Shown here piece after piece: positions 46,601-59,243 of a stretch of 64,000 nucleotides of DNA. Position 1 is the first letter of the stretch; each line of letters opens with the position of its first letter. This DNA is from Flaveria trinervia. Taxonomy: Eukaryota > Streptophyta > Magnoliopsida > Asterales > Asteraceae. The stretch spans positions 25,897,945-25,961,944 of the forward strand of contig CM046443.1 in assembly GCA_025506515.1 (NCBI GenBank). Reading direction: 5' to 3'. The notes under the pieces are model-generated. The model saw only the letters and a program-made list of their open reading frames with translations. It was not told the DNA's origin and did no database searches. The position numbers and the translations under genes are program-made.

Positions 46601-47127
46601 ATAATATTTCTGAAAAATTTAAAGGCTGTTGCTCAAGAATGGAGTACATTACCTGTTGCCACTTTTAGACATTTGATCCCAAGACGAAGTCTTAGGAGCC
46701 AAACAGACATTTACCATGAAAGATTAGACGTTCATCATCATGGAAATGTTTCTTCAGTATGGTGAGGCACTAAGGTTTCCCTGATATCCATGGTGGGCAA
46801 AGGATAAATCAGTTGTGCCCTTTGGATATCCAGCAGGAGAAGTGGCATCATCCAGGTGTAGATTTGACGAAGTATATCGGGAGTGATAACCACTTCGTGG
46901 TTGTTGACGACCACCGGAGAGATGCTGTGTTGTTCTCCCCAGTGGTGAGGGTGACATTCATCCAAAACTGGTTAGGGATTCGGCATGAGGATTGGATTGA
47001 GAAGAAAGGCCGTTTTGTAGGGTGACTGGACCATAATATCAATAGCATTATCGAACTTAGCCCAGAATGGCGATTTGGTGAGGTAAGCTACACAGTTGTG
47101 TCGCGGTTTGAGTTGCATAGACGCCAT
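43661..47127 (-). pseudogene. ORF3 (post-pol, env-position) of element G, frameshifted
   Basis: ATG at 47127-47125; G has CGA at the place of A's early stop. 'VVITPDILRQ' and 'LNFSEILFSELKDMAQ' (46965-46540) belong to the same N-terminal module as A and B. Then come Pro/Ser/Thr-rich and acidic linkers (46400-45600), a charged helical segment (45240-44830, 'KEKKRKR', 'SMDKIIEQLFKQGF'), and an acidic EEEEEDD patch near 44540. The C-terminal block (44470-43661) carries 'VWPDPRVAHRI' and 'MFLRAYTRESYRLY'. The product ends later than A's. Frames change about every 0.3 kb. No signal peptide or membrane span noted. Function unknown. Confidence 0.75.
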
Positions 47128-47675
47128 TTAGGAAAGAGAAGTTTTGAGAGATGAACGTTAGGTTTGAAGAAGATGAAGCTCTGAAGGATTAGGTCAGGGA
47201 TATTTATAGGGTTCGGTTAGAAAACGACTGAAGGATTTGGTGTTAGTCATCAGTAGTTTTAAACGACTGTTGACATGGTATTACCCTTTCAGACGTTGAA
47301 ACAGCTGAAGTCGTGGTTTTAGGCATTAGTAGTTAGAAAACTACTGAAAGCCATGGTTTTGACTTCAGATGATGAAACAACTGAGGACTTGGTGTTTGTC
47401 ATCAGTAGTTGTGAAAACTACTGAAGACAGTGGTTTTGTCATCAGTTGTTGTAAACAGCTGAAGACTTAGTGTTAGTCATCAGTAGTTGTAAAACTACTG
47501 AAGACATGGTTTTGCTTCAGTTGTTTAGAATGAAACAGCAGTTGTAGAAACAACTGAAGAGAAAGTTCTCTTCAGTAGTTTTCGTCAATTCATAGCCTTT
47601 CAGCTGTTTCATACTGTCCTCAACACTTACTCATCAGACTTTGCATCTGCTTTTCAGGTGTTTCATAGGACGTCA
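47128..47675 (-). repeat. Spacer between pol and ORF3 of G with hairpin-repeat array (47249-47565)
   Basis: Eight units of about 38-40 bp, starting near 47249, with stems CAGTAGTT/AACTACTG and CAGTTGTT/AACARCTG alternating, loops of 3-5 bases, followed by GAAGACTTGGTTTTAGTCA-like spacers. The order of stem types matches A's array with about one extra pair of units. Confidence 0.85.
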
Positions 47676-50600
47676 GTACTTATCTGTTTGTACTGATTTC
47701 AGTAGTTATAACTACATCAGTAGTTGTAACAGATAAAGTACTTCAGTACTTGTGAGGCATTTAGCCGTCAGTAGTTATAAAAACTACTGAAGGTGAAAGG
47801 ACTCATCAGTACTTATATGTGACATGGTTACCAATGATCACCAGTACTGTTTACTGAAATCATCAGTAGTTGTCACTTATTCTAGCTGCAGCATACCAAG
47901 CCTTAACACAAGGTTTTGGAAAGTAGAACTATCCAAAGGCTTAGTAAAAATATCTGCAAGCTCATCAGCACTAGGCACAAACTTAGGATCAATCAGACCT
48001 TTTTCAAAACAATCCCGAATAAAGTGATGTCTGATCTCTATATGTTTGGTCCTAGAGTGCTGGACTGGATTTTTGACAATACACAAAGCTGAAGCACTAT
48101 CCATTAATAATGGAGTCTTAGTCTCCGTAATGTCATAATCCAGAATTTGGTTCTGAAGCCAGAGTACCTGAGAAGTACAACTTGCAGCAGCAATGTACTC
48201 GGCTTCAGCAGTTGATGTAGCAACAGATGTTTGTTTCTTACTTTGCCAAGAAATCAAACAGTTGCCTAGGAATTGACAACCACCAGAAGTTGACTTTCTA
48301 GTTAACTTGCACCCTGCATAGTCACTATCTGAAAAAGCAACTAATTTGCAAGAGTGTCCAGTGGAATACCATAAACCCAGAGATTGTGTACCTTGCAAAT
48401 ATCTAAAGATTCTCTTGACTGCAATCAAATGAGACTCTTTAGGAGCAGCCTGAAATCTAGCACAAACACATGTAGCAAACATAATATCTGGTCTAGAAGC
48501 TGTTAAATACATCAAGGACCCAATCATACATCTGTAAAGTGTTTCATCAACAGCTTTACCTTTCTGATCAGCATCCAGTTGTGTGGTGTTGCACATGGAG
48601 TAACACAGGGCTTACAGTTTTGTAAATCAAACTTATTCAAAGATCTTTTGTATATTTTGACTGATGATAAAGGTTCCATCAGCCTTTTGTTTAATTTGCA
48701 AGCCTAGAAAGAACTGTAATTCTCCCATTGCACTCATTTCAAACCTCTTTTTCATTAATGTTGTAAAATCATCACACAACTGGGGATCAGAGGATGCAAA
48801 AATGATATCATCAACATAAATCTGAACAAGTAGCTTATGCTGATCCACCTTCTTAATAAACAAAGTTTTATCAATGGAGCCTCTAGTGAAATTATTCTTA
48901 AGAAGAAAAGTGGAAAGTGTCTCATACCAGGCTCTAGGAGCTTGTTTCAACCCATAAAGAGCCTTATCAAGTTTATACACCCATTCAGGATGTTTATTAT
49001 CCTCAAAACCTGGTGGTTGACACACATAAACTTCTTCTTTTATTTTATCATATAGAAATGCACTTTTGACATCCATTTGAAAAACTTTAAGATTGTGGAA
49101 TGCAGCATAGGCTAAAAACAATCTGATTGCCTCTAGTCTGGCTACAGGGCAAAGGTTTCATCATAGTCAACACCTTCTTCTTGTGAAAACCCCTGTACAA
49201 CCAATCTAGCCTTGTTCTTAACAATAAGCCCATTTTCATCAGTTTTATTCCTAAACACCCATTTAGTGCCTATTGCACACTTACCTGGGGGAAGAGGAAC
49301 CAGTTCCCACACTTGCTGTTTCTTGAACTGAAGTAGCTCAAGCTGCATGGCTTCAACCCATCCATTGTCTCTCAAAGCAACATGGTAGTTCTTTGGCTCT
49401 AGCTGACTGATGAAGAGAGCATAGAAGCAGAAGTTAGACAATTGACTTCTTGTTGAAACACCAGCATTGATATCACCAATAATCTGAGACATGGGTGATT
49501 CTTCAGTTCTTGATAAACAATGAAATCTGTGCAAGTGTTTGTAGACCTTCAGCAGCAGCAGATGTTGATGCAGACTCTTGAAACCAAGAATTAATGGTAA
49601 CTCGAAAGATGTAGAGGAAACAGAGATCTCATCAGCATTTGTTGTGGATGGAACTACTGAAGCTACAGGAACATCAAATTTAGCAGACACAGGCAGTTGG
49701 TCACTAAACTTGAAGAGGTGAGTATTGATATTATCATCATCATCATCAATACCACCAGGTGGAAGACATGCTGCAGAAGATGATTTATCCACAGGATCTG
49801 CAACAGCTGGAGGTTGATAAGGAACATATTGCAGTATGTCCAAATCAACAACTCCACAGGTTTTGTGGAATCTTGTCCAAAGGAGATTCATTAAACTTCA
49901 CATGCAAAGTCTCTTCAACTATCTTTGTTCTGCAGTTGAAGACTCTGTATGCCTTGCAAGTAGATGAATAACCAACAAAATACCCTGCATCCACCTTAGG
50001 ATCAATTTATGGAGTTGATCCTTTGTGTTGAGAATAAAACAGGGACACCCAAATGCTTTGAAAAATGAAATTAGAGGAGCCAAGTGATGGAGAACTTCAT
50101 ATGGAGTCTTCATCAACCTCTGATTTACTAAGACTCTATTCTGCACATAGCAAGCTGTGTTAACAGCTTCAGCCCAAAGGTCAGTGGCAAACCAGAGTCA
50201 GCCAGCATGGACCTTGCAGCTTCAATTAGGGTCATGTTCTTTCTCTCCACTACTCCATTTTGTTCTGGAGTCCTTGGTATGCTAAACTGCCTTTTGATTC
50301 CCTTTGAAAGATAGAAGTCATCAAGTGTATGGTTTCTGAATTCAGTTCCATTGTCACTCCTAATACACTTGACTGGAAGGGAATACTGCTTCTCAATATA
50401 CAACACAAAGTGAATAATCTTCTGAGCAACCTCATCCTTTGAATGTAAAAAGAAAGTCCATACAAATCTGGAGTAATCATCCACAATTACCAGACAGTAT
50501 TTCTTCTTTGCCATGCTCATCACTCTCACAGGACCAAATAGATCCATATGCAGTAATTGCAAGCAGGCAGTGGACTTAGGCTCTTCAATAGGAGGGAATG

Positions 50601-52626
50601 AGACTTTGTGCTGTTTTCCTTTTAAACAAGCAGTGCAGGTTTCATCATAGTGGAACTCCTTTATTGGTAAGCCTCTAACTAAACTATTGTGGATAAGCTG
50701 ATTCATGTTTTTGAAATTAACATGACCCAGCCTTCTGTGCCACAGTTTAGATTCTTGAGAAGAGGCTTTGGAAAATAGGCAAGGATTGCCTCTGAGATCT
50801 ATTTTCTTGGAAAGATCTAAGGCATACACTCTTCCTGTCCTGTTGGCTCTCAGGAGAGTGTGATCATCCAACACCTTATCAATCAAATGCAGAACTTTGG
50901 ATGACAGAATCCTACAGTTCTGACTGGTGAAAAGAGCAACAATGGCTTTTATCACACATTTGACTGACACTCAAGAGATTGTACTTGAGATTTTCCACAA
51001 AATTTACATCATCAAACTTAATTTTTCTATTGGAGACAAAGCCATTTCCAATGATGTAACCCCTAGCATCATTGCCAAAAGAAACAAACCCCTTCTTTCC
51101 TTGAGAGTAGTCATGAAGAAGAGAGCTGTTCCCAGTCATGTGCATAGATCCCCCACTATCCACATACCAGATGCTACTTTGGCATGTTGGAGAACCCTGC
51201 AATAATAAACAATCAGTTAGTTTTGGAGACCCAAACCTTTTTGGTTTTGGGCCTGGTCTCATCAACAGATGGTAAACTAACAGGTTTATTAGAAATAACA
51301 GCCTGAGAGGAAGAAGATGGTGAAGAAGAGGAATCCTTTGGCTTGGACCTCCTTTTCTGTGGTTTCAACATAGGAGCATCTAATTGGTTAACTCTTCCCA
51401 ATAGATGTTGAACCATCATAACTAGCTGTGTTTGATTTTGTGATAAAGCTTTCAGCTCATCAGACACATTGCCAGTGGAGTTTGATAAGTTCCTATGTTG
51501 CACCTTCTTTTTCTGAGCACTCTCAGCTGTCACCTGTTTAACCCTTCCTTTTTGGATTTCTTAGAGGACTTAAGGGTTACAGGATTTGATGTTGCTGATA
51601 CAAATGTGGTCTCAAACTCAGTTTTCATTTTTACCATTTTCTCTTTAATTCTTCTTTATGTTTGAGTTTGGAACCTCTTTTGTACCAGCAATCATCTGTA
51701 AGATGATTGAACAAACCACATACTTCACATGGTTTCTTCTTCATCTTAGGTTGATCATCAACTAAAGAGGGTGAAGCAACTGAAGACTTGCTCTTCAGTA
51801 CTTTGGAAGCATTGTTTGCTTTCTTGGCTACCTCTTTAGGAGTCTTCAAACTCTTTCTACTGACAGTTTTCTTCTTTTCAGTACTGGCAGTAGTTGGAGT
51901 TTGAACTTCAGGTGTTAAATCCTGCTCTCTAGTCCTTTCAGGACATTTTTGGAATTAACTCCTGAGTTGATCAACTCATGGATCATGTGAGTGTCAGCAG
52001 TGGAACCATCAACATCAGCTGATAGGTTTTGAGAGGGCTTGATGCTGACTTCTACTTCTGATTGTGCTGTATCAGAAAGTAGATCACATGATGAGATGGA
52101 TTGGTTATTACTCCCACCATCAGATTCTACCTCTGCTCTGGGAGTAAAATCTGTAGGTGGAGCAGTGTGATTGTAACCAATGCCAAACTTCACATTGGAA
52201 GCAGATTGCTTACTAAAAGCATTCAAAACCTTTGCATGATTGTACCCATCTATCACACTCTACCTGGGTGACTGCAAGGGTTTCTTTGAGATCTTTATAC
52301 TTCTCTAGAAGTATCTCTTCCCTAGCCTTATCATCAGTTATTTGGCATTTAAGTTTGTAAATCTCATCATTCTTATCATTAAGCACAGACTCAAATTCAG
52401 CTTTGCTTTTGGAAATTATTTGTTCTAGCTCAATGTTCTTGTTGATTAAAGCTACATTTGCTTCTCTAATAGATGCAAATGCTGCTATGCATGTTTCAGA
52501 ACATAATTTGGCTTTTGCCTCAGAGGATACCTGTGATACCTTGGTGTAGAGGCATTAGTGGATGAAGTATCAGCAGAAACAAAGCCATAAGAGCTAGATT
52601 TCCAAAGGGACTTTCACCACCATGTT
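47676..52626 (-). pseudogene. pol: pol block of G, 3' copy (linker, PR, INT, RT, RNase H)
   Basis: Knuckle 'CEVCGLFNHLTDDC' near 51740-51700; protease 'WYVDSGGSMHMTG' near 51175; integrase zinc module 'LWHRRLGHVNFKNMN' and core with D, D ('RSDNGTEF') and E ('NGVVERKN') (50970-50170); 'YFVGYSSTCKAYRVFN' near 49970. RT with 'MDVKSAFL' and 'YVDDIIFASS' (49121-48633). RNase H is complete (48596-47877), with 'SDSDYAGCK', 'STAEAEYIAA' and 'MDSASALC', ending MLQLE-stop. This copy leads into ORF3. One-base indels split it into at least eight frames. Confidence 0.92.
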
Positions 52627-55600
52627 GTACTTATCTGTTAGTACTGATTTCAGTAGTTGTAACTACATCAGTAGTTGTAACTACATCAGTAGTTGTAACT
52701 ACATCAGTAGTTGTAACTACATCAGTGGTTTAGAACAGATAAAGTACTTCAGTATGTGAGGCATTAGCCGTCAGTAGTTATAAAAACTACTGAAGGTGAA
52801 ACTCATCAGTATTATATGGACCATGGTTACCAATGATCACCAGTACTGTTTACTGAAATCATCAGTAGTTTCACTTATTCTAGCTGCAGCATACCAAGCC
52901 TTAACACAAGGTTTTGGAAAGTAGACTATCCAAAGGCTTAGTAAAAATATCTGCAAGCTCATCAGCACTAGGCACAACTTAGGATCAATCAGACCTTTCT
53001 CAAACAATCCCGAATAAAGTGATGTCTGATCTCTATATGTTTGGTCCTAGAGTGCTGGACTGGATTTTTGACAATACACAGAGCTGAAGCACTATCCATA
53101 ATAATGGAGTCTTAGTCTCCGTAATGTCATAATCCAGAATTTGGTTCTGAAGCCAGAGTACCTGAGAAGTACAACTTGCAGCAGCAATGTACTCGGCTTC
53201 AGCATTGATGTAGCAACAGATGTTGTTTCTTACTCTGCCAAGAAATCAAACAGTTGCCTAGGAATTGACAACCACCAGAAGTTGACTTTCTAGTTAACTT
53301 GCACCCTGCATAGTCACTATCTGAAAAAGCAACTAATTTGCAAGAGTGTCCAGTGGAATACCATAAACCCAGAGATTGTGTACCTTGCAAATATCTAAAG
53401 ATTCTCTTGACTGCAATCAAATGAGACTCTTTAGGAGCAGCCTGAAATCTAGCACAACACATGTAGCAAACATAATATCTGGTCTAGAAGCTGTTAATAC
53501 ATCAAGGACCCAATCATACATCTGTAAAGTGTTTCATCAACAGCTTTACCTTTCTGATCAGCATCCAGTTGTGTGGTGTTGCACATAGGAGTAGAACAGG
53601 GCTTACAGTTTTGTAAATCAAACTTATTCAAAAGATCTTTTGTATATTTTGACTGATGAATAAAGGTTCCATCAGCCTTTTGTTTAATTTGCAAGCCTAG
53701 AAAGAACTGTAATTCTCCCCTTGCACTCATTTCAAACCTCTTTTTCATTAATGTTGTAAAATCATCACACAACTGGGGATCAGAGGATGCAAAAATGATA
53801 TCATCAACATAATCTGAACAAGTAGCTTATGCTGATCCACCTTCTTAATAAACAAAGTTTTATCAATGGAGCCTCTAGTGAAATTATTCTTAAGAAGAAA
53901 AGTGGAAAGTGTCTCATACCAGGCTCTAGGAGCTTGTTTCAACCCATAAAGAGCCTTATCAAGTTTATACACCCATTCAGGATGTTTATTATCCTCAAAC
54001 CTGGTGGTTGACACACATAAACTTCTTCTTTTATTTTATCATAAGAAATGCACTTTTGACATCCATTTGAAAAACTTTAAGATTGTGGAATGCAGCATAG
54101 GCTAAAAACAATCTGATTGCCTCTAGTCTGGCTACAGGGGCAAAGGTTTCATCATAGTCAACACCTTCTTCTTGTGAAAACCCCTGTACAACCAATCTAG
54201 CCTTGTTCTTAACAATAAGCCCATTTTCATCAGTTTTATTCCTAAACACCCATTTAGTGCCTATTGCACACTTACCTGGGGGAAGAGGAACCAGTTCCCA
54301 CACTTGCTGTTTCTTGAACTGAAGTAGCTCAAGCTGCATGGCTTCAACCCATCCATTGTCTCTCAAAGCAACATGGTAGTTCTTTGGCTCTAGCTGACTG
54401 ATGAAGAGAGCATAGAAGCAGAAGTTAGACAATTGACTTCTTGTTGAAACACCAGCATTGATATCACCAATAATCTGAGACATGGGGTGATTCTTCAGTT
54501 CTTGATAAACAATGAATCTGTGCAAGTGTTTGTAGGACCTTCAGCAGCAGCAGATGTTGATGCAGACTCTTGAAACCAAGAATTAAATGGTAACTCGAAA
54601 GATGTAGAGGAAACAGAGATCTCATCAGCATTTGTTGTGGATGGAACTACTGAAGCTACAGGAACATCAAATTTAGCAGACACAGGCAGTTGGTCACTAA
54701 ACTTGAAGAGGTGAGTATTGATATTATCATCATCATCAATACCACCAGGTGGAAGACATGCTGCAGAAGATGATTTATCCACAGGATCTGCAACAGCTGG
54801 AGGTTGATAGGAACATATTGCAGTATGTCCAAATCAAATAACTCCACAGGGTTTTGTGGAATCTTGTCCAAAGGAGATTCATAAACTTCACATGCAAAGT
54901 CTCTTCAACTATCTTTGTTCTGCAGTTGAAGACTCTGTATGCCTTGCAAGTAGATGAATAACCAACAAAATACCCTGCATCCACCTTAGGATCAATTTAT
55001 GGAGTTGATCCTTTGTGTTGAGAATAAAACAGGACACCCAAATGCTTTGAAAAATGAAATTAGAGGAGCCAAGTGATGGAGAACTTCATATGGAGTCTTC
55101 ATCAACCTCTGATTTACTAAGACTCTATTCTGCACATAGCAAGCTGTGTTAACAGCTTCAGCCCAAAAGGTCAGTGGCAAACCAGAGTCAGCCAGCATGG
55201 ACCTTGCAGCTTCAATTAGGGTCATGTTCTTTCTCTCCACTACTCCATTTTGTTCTGGAGTCCTTGGTATGCTAAACTGCCTTTTGATTCCCTTTGAAAG
55301 ATAGAAGTCATCAAGTGTATGGTTTCTGAATTCAGTTCCATTGTCACTCCTAATACACTTGACTGGAAGGGAATACTGCTTCTCAATATACAACACAAAG
55401 TGAATAATCTTCTGAGCAACCTCATCCTTTGAATGTAAAAAGAAAGTCCATACAAATCTGGAGTAATCATCCACAATTACCAGACAGTATTTCTTCTTTG
55501 CCATGCTCATCACTCTCACAGGACCAAATAGATCCATATGCAGTAATTGCAAGCAGGCAGTGGACTTAGGCTCTTCAATAGGAGGGAATGAGACTTTGTG

Positions 55601-57606
55601 CTGTTTTCCTTTTAAACAAGCAGTGCAGGTTTCATCAGTGGAACTCCTTTATTGGTAAGCCTCTAACTAAACTATTGTGGATAAGCTGATTCATGTTTTT
55701 GAAATTACATGACCCAGCCTTCTGTGCCACAGTTTAGATTCTTGAGAAGAGGCTTTGGAAAATAGGCAAGGATTGCCTCTGAGATCTATTTTCTTGGAAA
55801 GATCTAAGGCATACACTCTTCCTGTCCTGTTGGCTCTCAGAGAGTGTGATCATCCAACACCTTATCAATCAAATGCAGAACTTTGGATGACAGAATCCTA
55901 CAGTTTCTGACTGGTGAAAAGAGCAACAATGGCTTTTATCACACATTTGACTGACACTCAAGAGATTGTACTTGAGATTTTCCACAAATTACATCATCAA
56001 ACTTAATTTTTCTATTGGAGACAAAGCCATTCCAATGATGTAACCCCTAGCATCATTGCCAAAAGAAACAACCCCTTCTTTCCTTGAGAGTAGTCATGAA
56101 GAAGAGAGCTGTTCCCAGTCATGTGCATAGATCCCCCACTATCCACATACCAGATGCTACTTTGGCATGTTGGAGAACCCTGCAATAATAAACAATCAGT
56201 TAGTTTTGGAGACCCAACCTTTTTGGTTTTGGGCCTGGTCTCATCAACAGATGGTAAACTAACAGGTTTATTAGAAATAACAGCCTGAGAGGAAGAAGAT
56301 GGTGAAGAAGAGGAATCCTTTGGCTTGGACCTCCTTTTCTGTGGTTTCAACATAGGAGCATCTAATTGGTTAACTCTTCCCAATAGATGTTGAACCATCA
56401 TAACCAGCTGTGTCTGATTTTGTGATAAAGCTTTCAGCTCATCAGACATATCGCCAGTGGAGTTTGATAAGTTCCTATGTTGCACCTTCTTTTCTGAGCA
56501 CTCTCAGCTGTCACCTGTTTAACCCCTTCCTTTTTGGATTTCTTAGAGGACTTAAGGGTTACAGGATTTGATGTTGCTGATACAAATGTGGTCTCAAACT
56601 CAGTTTTCATTTTTACCATTTTCTCTTTAATTTCTCTTTATGTTTGAGTTTGGAACCTCTTTTGTACCAGCAATCATCTGTAAGATGATTGAACAAACCA
56701 CATACTTCACATGGTTTCTTCTTCATCTTAGGTTGATCATCAACTAAAGAGGGTGAAGCAACTGAAGACTTGCTCTTCAGTACTTGGAAGCATTGTTTGC
56801 TTTCTTGGCTACCTCTTTAGGAGTCTTCAAACTCTTTCTACTGACAGTTTTCTTCTTTTCAGTACTGGGAGTAGTTGGAGTTTGAACTTCAGGTGTTAAA
56901 TCCTGCTCTCTAGTCCTTTCAGGACATTTTTGGAATTAACTCCTGAGTTGATCAACTCATGATCATGTGAGTGTCAGTGGAACCATCAACATCAGCTGAT
57001 AGGTTTTGAGAGGGCTTGATGCTGACTTCTACTTCTGATTGTGCTGTATCAGAAAGTAGATCACATGATGAGATGGATTGGTTATTACTCTCCACCATCA
57101 GATTCTACCTCTGCTCTGGGAGTAAAATATGTAGGTGAGCAGTGTGATTGTAACCAATGCCAAACTTCACATTGGAAGCAGATTGCTTACTAAGAAGCAT
57201 TTCAAAACCTTTGCATGATTGTACCCATCTATCACACTCTACCTGGGTGACTGCAAGGGTTTCTTTGAGATCTTTATACTTCTGTAGAAGTATCTCTTCC
57301 CTAGCCTTATCATCAGTTATTTGGCATTTAAGTTTGTAAATCTCATCATTCTATCATTAAGCACAGACTCAAATTCAGCTTTGCTTTTGGAAATTATTTG
57401 TTCTAGCTCAATGTTCTTGTTGATTAAAGCTACATTTGCTTCTCTAATAGATGCAAATGCTGCTATGCATGTTTCAGAACATAATTTGGCTTTTGCCTCA
57501 GAGGATACCCGTGATACCTTTGGTGTAGAGGCATTAGTGGATGAAGTATCAGCAGAATCCAAAGCCATAAGAGCTAGATTTCCAAAGGGACTTTCACCAC
57601 CATGTT
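52627..57606 (-). pseudogene. pol: pol block of G, 5' copy (linker, PR, INT, RT, RNase H, spacer end)
   Basis: A near-duplicate of 47676-52626 in direct orientation. It starts at the gag end, runs through protease (near 56160), integrase (55930-55000), RT (54525-53500) and RNase H (53500-52870), and ends in the CAGTAGTTGTAACTA repeat. The junction at 52626/52627 joins the spacer after RNase H straight back to the gag end with a 1-base overlap. Differences from the other copy are mostly one- or two-base deletions in short runs, found in both copies. This copy is the one contiguous with gag. Confidence 0.92.
52651..52722. repeat. 18-bp minisatellite at the duplication junction (CAGTAGTTGTAACTACAT), four units
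   Basis: Four tandem units here, against about one and a half at the matching place in the other copy (near 47700). It accounts for much of the length difference of the two blocks. Confidence 0.9.
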
Positions 57607-59038
57607 GACCAGCACCTGAGAACAGTTGTTCATGACCAGATAAGTCATCTGGTAAACTGCTCCAGTCAACAACTCCTGGGGTGAAGAAGCTGTGTTGTTG
57701 AGGTTGAGTTTGTTGATGAGATTGGGAAGGTTGTGGTTCAGGCAATGCTTGTGGTTGTTGAGCAATTGGAGCTTGAACAGGATTTGGTTGAGGCATATAA
57801 TAGCAGGGATAAGGATATGACATTTGACCCTGGGGAACAAAGTATGCAGGAGATCTAGGATGTGAATGATGACCAGAACCAGCAGGATGTTGCCCTCTGT
57901 TTTGTGGACTAGTACTAGGAAAAGTCACAAGGGTGCAGAAGAGTTAGATCCAGTTGACTACACTCCCTTGCAAAGTCCCCCTTTGGCATTTGTGACACCT
58001 CAACTTACTCTTGTCAAAACCAACTTTGGTTTTGCAGAGAGTCCAGGAAATTTCCTGCCAGTTCTCTTATAGAACTTCTGAGATCTGATATTAATCAATG
58101 CCATTTGGCTCAGAATATCCATCTCTTCTAGATCATCATCAGCTATTCCTTTCAAATCATCCATAATGAAGCATAAATTGTCACTATTACTGCCAGAATG
58201 ACTCTCAATACCAACAAATGCATGATTAGAACTATTGTAGAGAAATCAATATGCTCATCATAATTGCTTTCAGATGCAGCATATTCTGACTCATGACCAA
58301 CCAAGGCAGTATTCCCTGGTACAAAGTCATCAGTGAGCTTTCCTGATGAGGACAGTTTCCTCTTCGCTCTATCTCTCTTTCAAATGTAAGCAGTTTCCCA
58401 TGAAGTTGGGTGAGAGATAGGCCATCCAGATTTGCACTGGAGCGTAGGACAATAGTGTATGTGTCCCATCTCTCAGGCAGTGATCTGAGGAACCTGTTGT
58501 TCATCTGGCTATTGGTGTATTCCTGTTTCACCATTTTTAGCTCAGATATCAAGCAGGAAAAACGCTCAAACTGTTGAGTCAGTGTCTCACCCTTTCTATG
58601 AGAGAATGTCTCATATTGTTGGGCAAGGATTTCTCTATTGTTTGCTAAGACCTCATCTATGCCACCGAATTGTTCCTTCAGGGCATTCCAGAGATCATGA
58701 GCAGTTTCATGATGCATAAGCCCTGAATAGATTTCATTAGGCAGTGCCATGGCCAGAATTCCATGGGCTTTAGCATCAATCTCAAACAGTTTCCGATCTT
58801 CATCAGAGTATTGTTCCTTCTTCTTCGGAACCATTTGATTGGTTTCCGGATTGTTCACCATAGGCTTATGTGGTCCATGTACCACAGATGTCCAACAACC
58901 TGAACTGTTAACAGACAGGTGATGAAGCATTCTTCGTTGCCATATGGTTATACTCGGTCCTAACCAGCATTGGAGGCTTGTTGAGGAACCGGTATTGTGA
59001 GGATCATTAGAAGGAGTAGTCATCTCAGATTCAATCAA
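57607..59038 (-). pseudogene. gag: gag of element G
   Basis: Reads 'MTTPSNDPHNTGSSTS' then, after a shift, 'IWQRRMLHHLSVNSSGCW', 'LWNALKEQFGG', 'QQYETFSHRKGETLTQQFERFSCLISELK' and 'FLRSLPERWDTYTIVLRSS' (58950-58400). The knuckle region (58030-57950) is damaged, and a Pro/Gln-rich tail (57928-57640) follows. Same protein as gag of A; the coiled-coil tail continues into the duplicated block. Confidence 0.88.
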
Positions 59039-59229
59039 ATTCGATTAAGCTAAAACAGATTTAGAACAACACACAACACCAATTGAACCAGAGAGATCTC
59101 AAAATAATGAACGAAAGCGACAGAAATCAATAATCTATAACCAGTTCTTGCAATATGCTAATTCAATCAAACACAGATATCAATTAGCAGTTTCAATGAT
59201 CAATTGTTAGATCGATCAATGATTAACCT

Positions 59230-59241
59230 GCTCTGATACCA
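59230..59241 (-). other. Primer-binding site of element G (tRNA-iMet)
   Basis: The minus strand reads TGGTATCAGAGC, two bases inside the 5' LTR. Confidence 0.96.
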
Positions 59242-59243
59242 CT

